DNA of 5,993 bases from Euzebyaceae bacterium (GTDB taxonomy: Bacteria > Actinomycetota > Nitriliruptoria > Euzebyales > Egibacteraceae): NCBI GenBank assembly GCA_013696915.1, contig JACCXR010000175.1:1-5993 (forward strand). The letters are read 5' to 3'. Both the position numbers and the translations under genes were made by a program. The notes under the pieces were generated by a model, which ran no database searches, was not told the origin of the DNA, and saw only the letters and a program-made list of their open reading frames with translations. Each line of letters starts with the position of its first letter. Positions within the stretch are counted from its first letter, which is position 1. Below are positions 1-5,694 of this stretch, one piece after another.

Positions 1-136
1 CCAGCTCGGCACCGGTCTCGGCGACGCACCGCTCGACGGCCTCGGCCGCCTTCAGGCAGTTCGCCTTCACCAGCGCCTGATCGACCGGGCCCGGTTCGGG
101 CGCGACCTGCACGGCCGCCGCGACGAAAGAGCGCAT
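1..136 (-). CDS. Nitrilase-superfamily (carbon-nitrogen) hydrolase, N-terminal fragment
   Basis: Only the first 45 residues are visible; the gene continues past the left edge. The protein begins MRSFVAAAVQVAP, then a helix with KANCLKAAEAVE, then ETGAEL. This is the opening of the nitrilase fold: a first beta strand ending in AxVQ(V/A)AP, an N-x-x-KA helix, and GAEL just before the strand that normally carries the first catalytic Glu (VxPE). The Glu-Lys-Cys triad lies outside the window, so activity cannot be judged. Family members hydrolyse nitriles, amides or N-carbamoyl compounds, including beta-ureidopropionase of pyrimidine breakdown, usually in the cytoplasm. The ATG at 136 is chosen because AGGG lies 8 nt upstream; an in-frame GTG at 145 would overlap that site. 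It starts 30 nt after the binding-protein stop, so it is probably the next cistron of the transporter operon. Family assignment is fairly secure; the exact substrate is unknown. Confidence 0.75.
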   Translation of the reverse strand, partial: MRSFVAAAVQVAPEPGPVDQALVKANCLKAAEAVERCVAETGAEL

Positions 137-144
137 TCCATGCA

Positions 145-148
145 CCCT
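145..148 (-). promoter_or_regulatory. Shine-Dalgarno site for the nitrilase-family gene
   Basis: On the minus strand the bases read AGGG, followed by an 8-nt spacer and the ATG at 136-134. The spacing is ideal for that ATG. It excludes the in-frame GTG at 145-143, which overlaps the motif itself. The site lies within the 30-nt gap after the binding-protein stop codon, so this cistron can be initiated on its own rather than only by coupling. Confidence 0.5.
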
Positions 149-166
149 ATCGAGCGGGCGACCGCG

Positions 167-1330
167 TCACGGCACCGTCACCTCGTCGGCCTGCGGCTCG
201 ATCTCGACGGTGCCCTCCGCGACCGCCGCGAACGCGGACTCGACCTCGGACCGGACCTCGTCGCTGACGTTGTACACCTCCGACAGCGTGACCCCCGAGC
301 CGGGGCGCATCTCGATGTAGCCGGTGGTCGTCCCCGCCGCGATCTCGTCGAGCACCTCCAGGTACGTGCCGGTGAAGTCGAAGATCATCGACGTGAGGAA
401 CAGCTCCTCGGCCAGCGAGCGCTTGTCGGTGTAGAGCGAGGTCACCAAGACCGGGTCGGCGGCGCTCGTGGCGGCCTCGGCGACCCCGTAGATGGCGTTG
501 TTGACACCGAGCACGAGGACGTCGGCGCCCTGGTTGATCAACGCCTCCGCCGCCTGCCGCCCGGCGACCGCGTCGTTCTGGTCGCCGGTGAACGTGAACA
601 GCAGCTCAACCTCCGGGTCGACGGACCGCGCGCCCTCGAACATCGCATTCGCGCCGGCCTTGTAGTCGGGGATGTCGATTCCGCCCAGGAACGCCACCGT
701 GCCGGTCGTCGTCGCCTCGGCGGCGAGGACGCCGAGCACGTAATAGCCGGGATAGAAGAGGCGTCCGATGTTCCAGACGTTCTCGGGCTGGCTGTCGAGC
801 TCGCCGGAGCTCTCGACGATGAACTGTGTGTCGGGGAACTCCTCCGCGAGCTCGAGGCCGATGGTGAGGTACTGGCCGCCGTGGAAGGCCACGATGCCGA
901 ACCCGCTGTCGATGTACTCGCGCGCGACGCGCTCGGCGTCCACCACGGCGACGCTCTCGGAGAAGGCGGTCTCGATGCCGCGCTCCTCGGCGATGGTCTG
1001 GAGGGCCTCATGGGCGACGGCGTTGTAGTCGGCGTCCTGGATCGTGCCTGGGAGCACCATGGCGAGGTCGGCGAGGTCGCCGGCGTCGTCGGTGGGGGTC
1101 GCATCCTGCGTCTCGGTGTCGGTGACGGGGGTCTCCTCGGTCGCCGCCGGCACCTCCGTCGCGGTTCCCGTCTCCGCTGGGTCCGTCGCCTCCGGTTCCG
1201 TCGCCTCCGGGTCCGTCGCCTCCGTCACCTCCGTCGTCTCACGGTCCGTCCGCGCGGCCGGGTCGGGCGCGCACGCGGTCAGGAGCAGGCCGAGCACGAC
1301 GCCCAGCGACAGCAGCAGTCTCTTCATCAT
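167..1330 (-). CDS. BMP/PnrA-family ABC transporter substrate-binding lipoprotein
   Basis: This is the extracytoplasmic receptor of the importer, 387 aa. Residues 1-20 form a lipoprotein signal: MMKR, a Leu/Val-rich core and a lipobox LLTAC, with Cys20 as the predicted lipidation site. Residues 21 to about 85 are a low-complexity Thr/Glu/Asp/Ala/Pro linker. The PnrA-like periplasmic-binding domain (Pfam Bmp) follows. It has MVLPG at 91-95, the ligand-site-like DADYN at 99-103 in place of the common D-x-G/S-(F/W)-N, DAERVAREY at 131-139 and HGGQY at 150-154. Characterised relatives bind purine and pyrimidine nucleosides (Treponema PnrA, Bacillus NupN). The C-terminal end departs from the usual DG-x-V-x-LAPF pattern, so the ligand may differ. 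The ATG at 1330 is preferred over an upstream TTG (1336) because AGGAAGG lies 8 nt before it. It follows the second permease by 24 nt. Family is confident; ligand is not known. Confidence 0.9.
   Translation of the reverse strand: MMKRLLLSLGVVLGLLLTACAPDPAARTDRETTEVTEATDPEATEPEATDPAETGTATEVPAATEETPVTDTETQDATPTDDAGDLADLAMVLPGTIQDADYNAVAHEALQTIAEERGIETAFSESVAVVDAERVAREYIDSGFGIVAFHGGQYLTIGLELAEEFPDTQFIVESSGELDSQPENVWNIGRLFYPGYYVLGVLAAEATTTGTVAFLGGIDIPDYKAGANAMFEGARSVDPEVELLFTFTGDQNDAVAGRQAAEALINQGADVLVLGVNNAIYGVAEAATSAADPVLVTSLYTDKRSLAEELFLTSMIFDFTGTYLEVLDEIAAGTTTGYIEMRPGSGVTLSEVYNVSDEVRSEVESAFAAVAEGTVEIEPQADEVTVP
1178..1222 (-). repeat. Three 15-bp tandem repeats inside the lipoprotein linker
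   Basis: Three consecutive 15-bp units on the minus strand encode EATDP, EATEP and EATDP (residues 37-51 of the binding protein). The first and third DNA units are nearly identical; the middle one differs at the D/E codon. Flanking sequence continues the same Thr/Glu/Ala/Pro flavour in degenerate form. The unit is a multiple of three, so changes in copy number would keep the frame. This looks like a slippage-generated spacer between the lipid anchor and the ligand-binding domain. Confidence 0.8.
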
Positions 1331-1338
1331 CTCCAAAG

Positions 1339-1345
1339 CCTTCCT
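1339..1345 (-). promoter_or_regulatory. Shine-Dalgarno site for the binding-protein gene
   Basis: The minus strand reads AGGAAGG in the 24-nt gap after the second permease, 8 nt before the ATG at 1330. It decides the start: the in-frame TTG at 1336 would leave only 2 nt of spacing, and the ATG at 1327 is one codon further in. A strong independent site is consistent with the receptor being needed in excess over the membrane subunits. Confidence 0.6.
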
Positions 1346-1354
1346 GGCAGCCGA

Positions 1355-2305
1355 TCAGTAGCGGGCCTCGCGGTCGTAGGGCTTCGCCAGCGCCGCCGGC
1401 GCCTGCGCCCGCTGGTAGACCTGGACGAGCACCGCGATGGCGAGGACGTAGGGCAGCATCTGCAGGAACTGCACGGGGATCAGGCGACTGGTGGCCGCGA
1501 ACACGAAGCCGACCGCGTCGACGTAGGCGAACAGCAGGGCGCCCGCGACGACCTGCCATGGTCGCCAGCGTCCGAAGATGACGAGCATCAGTGCCAGCCA
1601 TCCGCGGCCGCCGACGGTGCTCTCGCTCCAGCCGCCGGTCAGCACGAGCGGAAAGAACGCGCCGGCGAGCCCGATCAGCGCGCTGCCGGCGAGCACCGCG
1701 CCGTAACGGATGCGCTGCACGGGCAGGCCGAGGCTGTCCGCGCTCTTCGGGTTCTCGCCGGTCGCGCGGATGCGCAGGCCGAGCGGCGTGCGGAACAGCA
1801 GCCACCACACGGGCACGACGAGCAGCAGCGCCGCGTAGACGAACAGGTTGTGGCGGAACAGCACGGTCCCGAGGTAGGGGATTTCCGCGAGGCCGGGCAC
1901 CGCCTCGGGGGTCAGCGTCGGCACGCGTGGCGGGCTGGTCGTCACGCCGACCACCGCGCGGTAGAGCAGCGACGCCGCGCCGAGCGAGAAGATCAGCAGT
2001 CCGAGCCCCACGGTGATCTGGTTCGCCCGGAGACCCACGCACAGGTACGCGAGCACCAGGCCGACGACCGTGGCCGCGGTCGCGGCACTCAGGAGGCTCA
2101 ACGCGACGCCACCGGTCAGCCCGGCCATCGCGAACAGGACGACGAACGCCGCGGCCGCGCCGAGCGTGACCATGCCCTCGATCGCAAGATTGAGGATCCC
2201 GGCGCGCTCGAGGACGAGCTCGCCGAGGGCGGCGACGAGCAGCGGCGTCGCGACGACGATCATCGTGCGCAACAGGTTGGCGTCGACGAGGTCCGTGGGG
2301 GTCAT
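1355..2305 (-). CDS. ABC transporter permease, BPD_transp_2 family (second nucleoside-type subunit)
   Basis: This is an integral membrane subunit of 316 aa that forms half of the import channel. It shows many hydrophobic segments and family landmarks: ERAGILNLAIEGMV at 33-46 just after the first membrane segment, LRANQITVGLGL at 92-103, and the cytoplasmic LRIRATGENPKSAD at 177-190, which corresponds to the loop that contacts the ATPase. The C-terminal part continues with GGRGW and several more helices. Length and order match NupQ/RnsD-type permeases, the shorter and more compact of the two paralogues in these systems. The ATG overlaps the stop of the upstream permease (ATGA, 4 nt), with only a weak purine-rich sequence before it, so translation is probably coupled. 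The family call is strong; substrate specificity comes mainly from the binding protein and is unknown. Confidence 0.93.
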   Translation of the reverse strand: MTPTDLVDANLLRTMIVVATPLLVAALGELVLERAGILNLAIEGMVTLGAAAAFVVLFAMAGLTGGVALSLLSAATAATVVGLVLAYLCVGLRANQITVGLGLLIFSLGAASLLYRAVVGVTTSPPRVPTLTPEAVPGLAEIPYLGTVLFRHNLFVYAALLLVVPVWWLLFRTPLGLRIRATGENPKSADSLGLPVQRIRYGAVLAGSALIGLAGAFFPLVLTGGWSESTVGGRGWLALMLVIFGRWRPWQVVAGALLFAYVDAVGFVFAATSRLIPVQFLQMLPYVLAIAVLVQVYQRAQAPAALAKPYDREARY

Positions 2306-3450
2306 CGCCCGACCCGCCCGCGGACGGCGGCGAGCACGCCGCCGCGCCGCACCTCGAAGTAGAGCACCGCGAGGACGACGACCGCCTGGAACAGAAACAC
2401 CGCGCTCGCGGGCAGCCCCACACTGCGCTGCAGCGAGTCGGAGCCGACGATCAGCACGGCGAAGCCGAAGGCCGCTGGGATGGCGCCGAGCGGGCTGCGG
2501 CGCGCGAGCACGGCGATCAGCACCGCCATGTAGCCGAAGTTCGGCGTGAGGCCGAGGATGAGCCGCCGGTGCACGCCGGTGACCTCGATCCCGCCGGCGA
2601 GCCCCGCGACGAGGCCGCTGACGACGAGCGCGACGACTCCGGTGGCGACGAGGCTGACGCCCCCGAACTGGGCGGCCCGCGGGTTGCCGCCCACCGCCCG
2701 AAACTCGAAGCCTGCTCGGGTGCGGCGCAGCCACCAGGCCATCGCGACGACGAGCGGGAGCGCCAGGAGAATGCCGATGTGGCCGCCGCCGGTCAGGAAC
2801 CCGGGCAGGCGCGCCTCGGCGCCGATCGGCACGGAGATCGCCTCGCCCGCGACCGGGTCGGTCCACGGCCCGGTCGACAGGTAGTCGGCGGCGTAGAAGG
2901 CGACGAAGTTCAGCATCACGGTGGTGAACAGCTCGTTCACGCCCCGCCGCGCGCGCAGGACGGCTGGCAGGAGGGCGACCGTCCCACCGCCCAGGATGGC
3001 CGCGACGAGCACGGCGGGCAGCACGACGGCCGCGGGCAACCCGTAGAGGGCGAACGCGGTCCCAGTCGCGAGAATCGCGCCGCCGTAGATCTGACCGTCG
3101 ACGCCGAGGTTGACATAGCCGGCGCGCATGGCGAACGCGACCGCGGCCGAGCCGAGCAGCAGCGGCGTCATGCGGTTGAGGGTCTGCGCGAGCGCCGCCA
3201 CCGACCCGAGCGACGAGCTGAGGATCTGGCGGTACGCCACCAGCGGGTCGGCGCCGATGGCCAGGAGCAGGACCGCGTTGACGACCAGCGCGACGACGAC
3301 CGCTCCCAGGTAGATGCGGACGTCGGCCCAGACGGTCTGGCGGCGGGCCGCTCCGGGCGGCGCTCCGAGCGCGCCGTCGGGGCCCGAGGCCGCTTCCACG
3401 TCGGCGTCGCCGCGGGGCGTCAGGGCGCCGGAGGCGTCGAGCTCAGTCAC
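2302..3450 (-). CDS. ABC transporter permease, BPD_transp_2 family (first nucleoside-type subunit)
   Basis: This is an integral membrane subunit of 382 aa and the partner of the shorter permease that follows. Residues 1 to about 45 are a polar, Ala/Gly/Asp-rich cytoplasmic tail. The first membrane helix is near 46-65 and is followed by an external region. Family motifs are RAGYVNLGVDGQ at 109-120, RGVNELFTTVMLN at 169-181 and RAVGGNPRAA at 251-260, the last being the ATPase-contacting loop. This matches NupP/RnsC-type permeases, which are longer than their NupQ partners. The GTG at 3450 is chosen as start: it overlaps the ATPase stop by 8 nt (GTGACTGA), the same arrangement as at the previous junction. 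A further upstream in-frame GTG (3525) would add a Ser/Arg-rich stretch lying inside the ATPase gene. No strong Shine-Dalgarno site precedes 3450, so reinitiation after the ATPase is likely. The exact start is moderately certain. Confidence 0.92.
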   Translation of the reverse strand: MTELDASGALTPRGDADVEAASGPDGALGAPPGAARRQTVWADVRIYLGAVVVALVVNAVLLLAIGADPLVAYRQILSSSLGSVAALAQTLNRMTPLLLGSAAVAFAMRAGYVNLGVDGQIYGGAILATGTAFALYGLPAAVVLPAVLVAAILGGGTVALLPAVLRARRGVNELFTTVMLNFVAFYAADYLSTGPWTDPVAGEAISVPIGAEARLPGFLTGGGHIGILLALPLVVAMAWWLRRTRAGFEFRAVGGNPRAAQFGGVSLVATGVVALVVSGLVAGLAGGIEVTGVHRRLILGLTPNFGYMAVLIAVLARRSPLGAIPAAFGFAVLIVGSDSLQRSVGLPASAVFLFQAVVVLAVLYFEVRRGGVLAAVRGRVGR

Positions 3451-4999
3451 CGGATCCGACCATCCCCGCGCCGATCGCGTAGCGGTCGAACGCCTCGCGC
3501 TCGTAGCTGCCGACGATCTGCCCACGGTAGAGCACGAGGATCCGGTGGCACATCGCGAGCAACTCCTCGAGGTCCTCGCTGATCAGGAGCACCCCCGCGC
3601 CGCGCATGCACATCGCGCCGAGCTGGCCGTGGACGAACGCCGCGGCGCCGACGTCGAGACCGCTCGTCGGGTTCATCGCCACGAGGACGCTGTCGCCACC
3701 CTGTCCGGCGATCGCGAGGGCCCGCGCGACCAGCACCTTCTGGATGTTGCCCCCCGAGAGGACCGCCGTCGGCGCGTCCGCCCCGGGCGCCACGACCCGG
3801 AAGCGGCCGATCATGGACTGCGCCTCGTCCCGCACCGTCCCAGGCCGCCAGCCGCTGTGGTCCCAGACCTGGTGGAGCCCGAGCGCGTAGCTCTCGAACA
3901 GCGGCGCGCCGGGAAGGATTCCCTCGCGGATCCGGTCGCCCGGCAGCGTCGCCAGCCCCGCCCGGATGCGCTCGCGCACGGAGCAGCGGCTGACGTCCCG
4001 TTCCCCGAGGAGGATGCTGCCGGCGGCGAGCGGCCGCAGCCCGCAGAGCAGCTCCACGAGCTCCTTCTGTCCGTTGCCGGCCACGCCCGCCACGCCGACC
4101 AGCTCACCGGAGCGCACGGTGAGGTCGACGTCGGCGAGGTCGACCGCTCGCTGGTCCTCGGCGCTCGCGGCGCCGCGCACGGCGAGGACGGTGCCCGGCC
4201 CGACCACCGTCCGTGGGCAGGACGCCGTCCCGAGGGCGCCGCGCTCCCCAATCATCATCTCGACCACGCCGGGCTCGTCGGCGTCGGCCGCGTCGAGCGT
4301 CCCGACGAGCCGCCCGCGGCGGAGCACGGTCAGCCGATCCGCCACCGCGAGGATCTCGCGCAGCTTGTGGGCGATGAGGATGACGGTCAGGCCGCTGCGC
4401 GCGAACTCGCGTACGGACCCGAACAGGCGCTCCACCTCGATCGGCGTGAGGTGGGTCGTCGGCTCGTCGAGGATCAGGACCCGCGCGCCGGTGGCGAGGA
4501 TCCGCAGGATCTCGACCTTCTGCTGGTCTCCGATCTCAAGGTCCCGCACGTGGCGGTCGAGGTCGACGTCGAAGCCGTACCGCCGGGCGAGCTTCGCGAT
4601 CGCGCCCCGATGCCGGTCCGCGTCCATCGACCAGACCCGCTTCTCGGCACCGAGGACGATGTTCTCGAACGCGCTGAAGGCCTGCACGAGTTCGAAGTGC
4701 TGGTGGACCATCCCGATGTCGTGCGCGATCGCGTCGCGCGGCGAGCGCATCTCGACGACGCGGCCGTGCAGCCGAATCGTTCCGGCGTCCGCGCGGTACA
4801 GCCCCGCCAGCACGTTCATGAGCGACGTCTTGCCGGCGCCGTTCTCGCCGAGCAGGGCGTGGACCTCGCCGGCACGACACGAGAAGTCCACGGCATGCAG
4901 GGCCTGCACCGAGCCGAAGCGCTTGGAGACGCCCGCCATCTCGACGGCCACGTCGGACGCACGGACCGCGACGCCGCGGGCGGACGCCGCCTCAGCCAC
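3443..4999 (-). CDS. Double-domain ABC transporter ATPase, nucleoside/simple-sugar (NupO/CUT2-like) type
   Basis: This protein of 518 aa has two fused nucleotide-binding domains and powers uptake through the two permeases encoded next. Domain 1 has Walker A GENGAGKT (51-58), a Q-loop at Gln100 in MVHQHFEL, signature LEIGDQQ (154-160), Walker B LILDE (175-179) and switch His211 in IAHKL. Domain 2 is degenerate in the way usual for this family: P-loop GVAGNGQKE (305-313) lacks GK(S/T), the signature LSGGN (414-418) is kept, the Walker B region reads VAMNPTSGLD with Asn443 where relatives usually have Gln, and ISEDLEE replaces the His switch. ATP hydrolysis is therefore expected mainly at one site. 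Unusual points are Glu instead of Ser or Pro in the first signature, and PGDR where PEDR is common. The GTG start overlaps the upstream stop by 8 nt (GTGGCTGA) and has GGAG 7 nt before it. Confidence 0.94.
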   Translation of the reverse strand: MAEAASARGVAVRASDVAVEMAGVSKRFGSVQALHAVDFSCRAGEVHALLGENGAGKTSLMNVLAGLYRADAGTIRLHGRVVEMRSPRDAIAHDIGMVHQHFELVQAFSAFENIVLGAEKRVWSMDADRHRGAIAKLARRYGFDVDLDRHVRDLEIGDQQKVEILRILATGARVLILDEPTTHLTPIEVERLFGSVREFARSGLTVILIAHKLREILAVADRLTVLRRGRLVGTLDAADADEPGVVEMMIGERGALGTASCPRTVVGPGTVLAVRGAASAEDQRAVDLADVDLTVRSGELVGVAGVAGNGQKELVELLCGLRPLAAGSILLGERDVSRCSVRERIRAGLATLPGDRIREGILPGAPLFESYALGLHQVWDHSGWRPGTVRDEAQSMIGRFRVVAPGADAPTAVLSGGNIQKVLVARALAIAGQGGDSVLVAMNPTSGLDVGAAAFVHGQLGAMCMRGAGVLLISEDLEELLAMCHRILVLYRGQIVGSYEREAFDRYAIGAGMVGSGD

Positions 5000-5600
5000 C
5001 CGCCGTCTCCGTCCCCTTGTGCTTGCCGACGGACCACCCGCCCGGCGACAGCCGCTCAGCGGCGTAGGCCAGCGGGGACTGCTCGAGCTGGGTCGCCATC
5101 GTGTCGTTCCACCGGTTCAAGAAGCCGAACACGGCCACGACGGCGACAAGCTCGACGCACTGTGCGTCGGTGAAGTGCCGACGCAGCGCCGCCATCTCAT
5201 CGTCGGTGACCTCGTTCGGGACGCGGCCGGCGCCCCGCGCGACCCGCAGCGCGGCCCGCTCCGCTTCCGAGAACTTCTCGTCCGTCTCGAACTCGTAGAG
5301 CGCTGCGACCTTGTGCGGGTCGACGCCCCGCGTCTCGGCGACGTGGCTCGAGTGCGCCTGGCAGTAGCGGCACCCAGCGGCCGTGGACGCCATCGCCGCG
5401 ACGAGCTGCTTCAGGCCGCGATCGACCGTGCCCGGGCCGGTGGCGGCCTCGTTGAGCAGCGCGAACGCGCGCATGATCTCCGGCCTGTGCGCCATGGTGA
5501 GGGTGCTGTTCGGCAGCACACCCAGATTGCGCTCGATCTGCTCGAACAGCGGCTCGAACTCGCCGAGGGCGCTCCGCGGGACAGGCGGTAATCGCGGCAT
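4992..5600 (-). CDS. Carboxymuconolactone decarboxylase/AhpD-like (peroxidase-related) protein
   Basis: This is a 202-aa cytoplasmic, mostly alpha-helical protein with no signal peptide. The core motif is LKQLVAAMASTAAGCRYC with Cys77 and Cys80 forming CxxC, followed by AHSSH (His83, His86). This is the redox centre layout of AhpD-like proteins, whose cysteine pair reduces peroxide-detoxifying partners; many family members have other or unknown activities. The C-terminal FGFLNRWNDTMATQLE segment is typical of the peroxidase-related subgroup. Gln65 occupies the place, 12 residues before the first Cys, where AhpD has its proton-relay Glu, so classical AhpD chemistry is uncertain. The start ATG at 5600 is the only possible one: an in-frame stop lies at 5633-5631. 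No good Shine-Dalgarno site precedes it. It is the first gene of the operon, and its stop overlaps the ATPase start by 8 nt, which links it to the transporter. Family is confident; function is not known. Confidence 0.88.
   Translation of the reverse strand: MPRLPPVPRSALGEFEPLFEQIERNLGVLPNSTLTMAHRPEIMRAFALLNEAATGPGTVDRGLKQLVAAMASTAAGCRYCQAHSSHVAETRGVDPHKVAALYEFETDEKFSEAERAALRVARGAGRVPNEVTDDEMAALRRHFTDAQCVELVAVVAVFGFLNRWNDTMATQLEQSPLAYAAERLSPGGWSVGKHKGTETAGG
5007..5010 (-). promoter_or_regulatory. Shine-Dalgarno site for the ATPase gene
   Basis: The minus strand reads GGAG within the end of the AhpD-like gene, 7 nt before the GTG at 4999. This supports GTG 4999 as the ATPase start and shows that the ATPase could be initiated independently as well as by coupling through the 8-nt overlap. 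Confidence 0.5.
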
Positions 5601-5694
5601 GCCGGTGATTCGACCACAGCCGCCCTCCGCTCACATGGTCAGAACCCGCCGAACATGACCCGCGGCTCTCGGCACATCGCACCCATGGACACGC
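5601..5694. other. Short intergenic region upstream of the operon
   Basis: This stretch separates the minus-strand operon from the plus-strand antiporter-like sequence and must hold, or lie next to, the operon promoter if the AhpD-like gene is first. I see no convincing -35/-10 pair, operator palindrome or riboswitch-like structure on either strand. A GGAGG on the minus strand lies over 20 nt from the ATG at 5600, too far to be its ribosome site. Confidence 0.4.

Noticed and set aside
1178..1222. CRISPR-like or mobile-element repeat
   Set aside because: The units are directly abutting 15-mers, in frame inside a coding linker, with no spacers or terminal repeats.
1331..1354. Terminator or regulatory structure between the second permease and the binding protein
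   Set aside because: The 24-nt gap holds a Shine-Dalgarno site and no stem-loop with a T-run.
140..2362. A 740-codon open frame on the plus strand
   Set aside because: It lies opposite the binding-protein and permease genes. Its translation is Arg/Asp/His/Gln-rich low-complexity sequence without domains, as expected from the antisense frame of high-GC coding DNA. The minus-strand proteins have clear family motifs.
2306..2866. A 503-residue version of the second permease starting near 2866
   Set aside because: The extra N-terminal part is Arg/Pro-rich sequence out of frame within the first permease. The ATG at 2305, with an ATGA overlap, gives a normal-length permease.
3451..3525. Upstream GTG start (3525) for the first permease
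   Set aside because: It adds 25 Ser/Arg/Thr-rich residues inside the ATPase coding region. The GTG at 3450 at the gene junction is more economical.
3314..5591. Long plus-strand open frames (3314-5173 and 3966-5591)
   Set aside because: Both are antisense to the ATPase and AhpD-like genes, have biased composition and show no recognisable domain.
5601..5694. Possible sigma-70 promoter for the operon
   Set aside because: No pair of hexamers with acceptable match and spacing could be found by eye, so no promoter is called.
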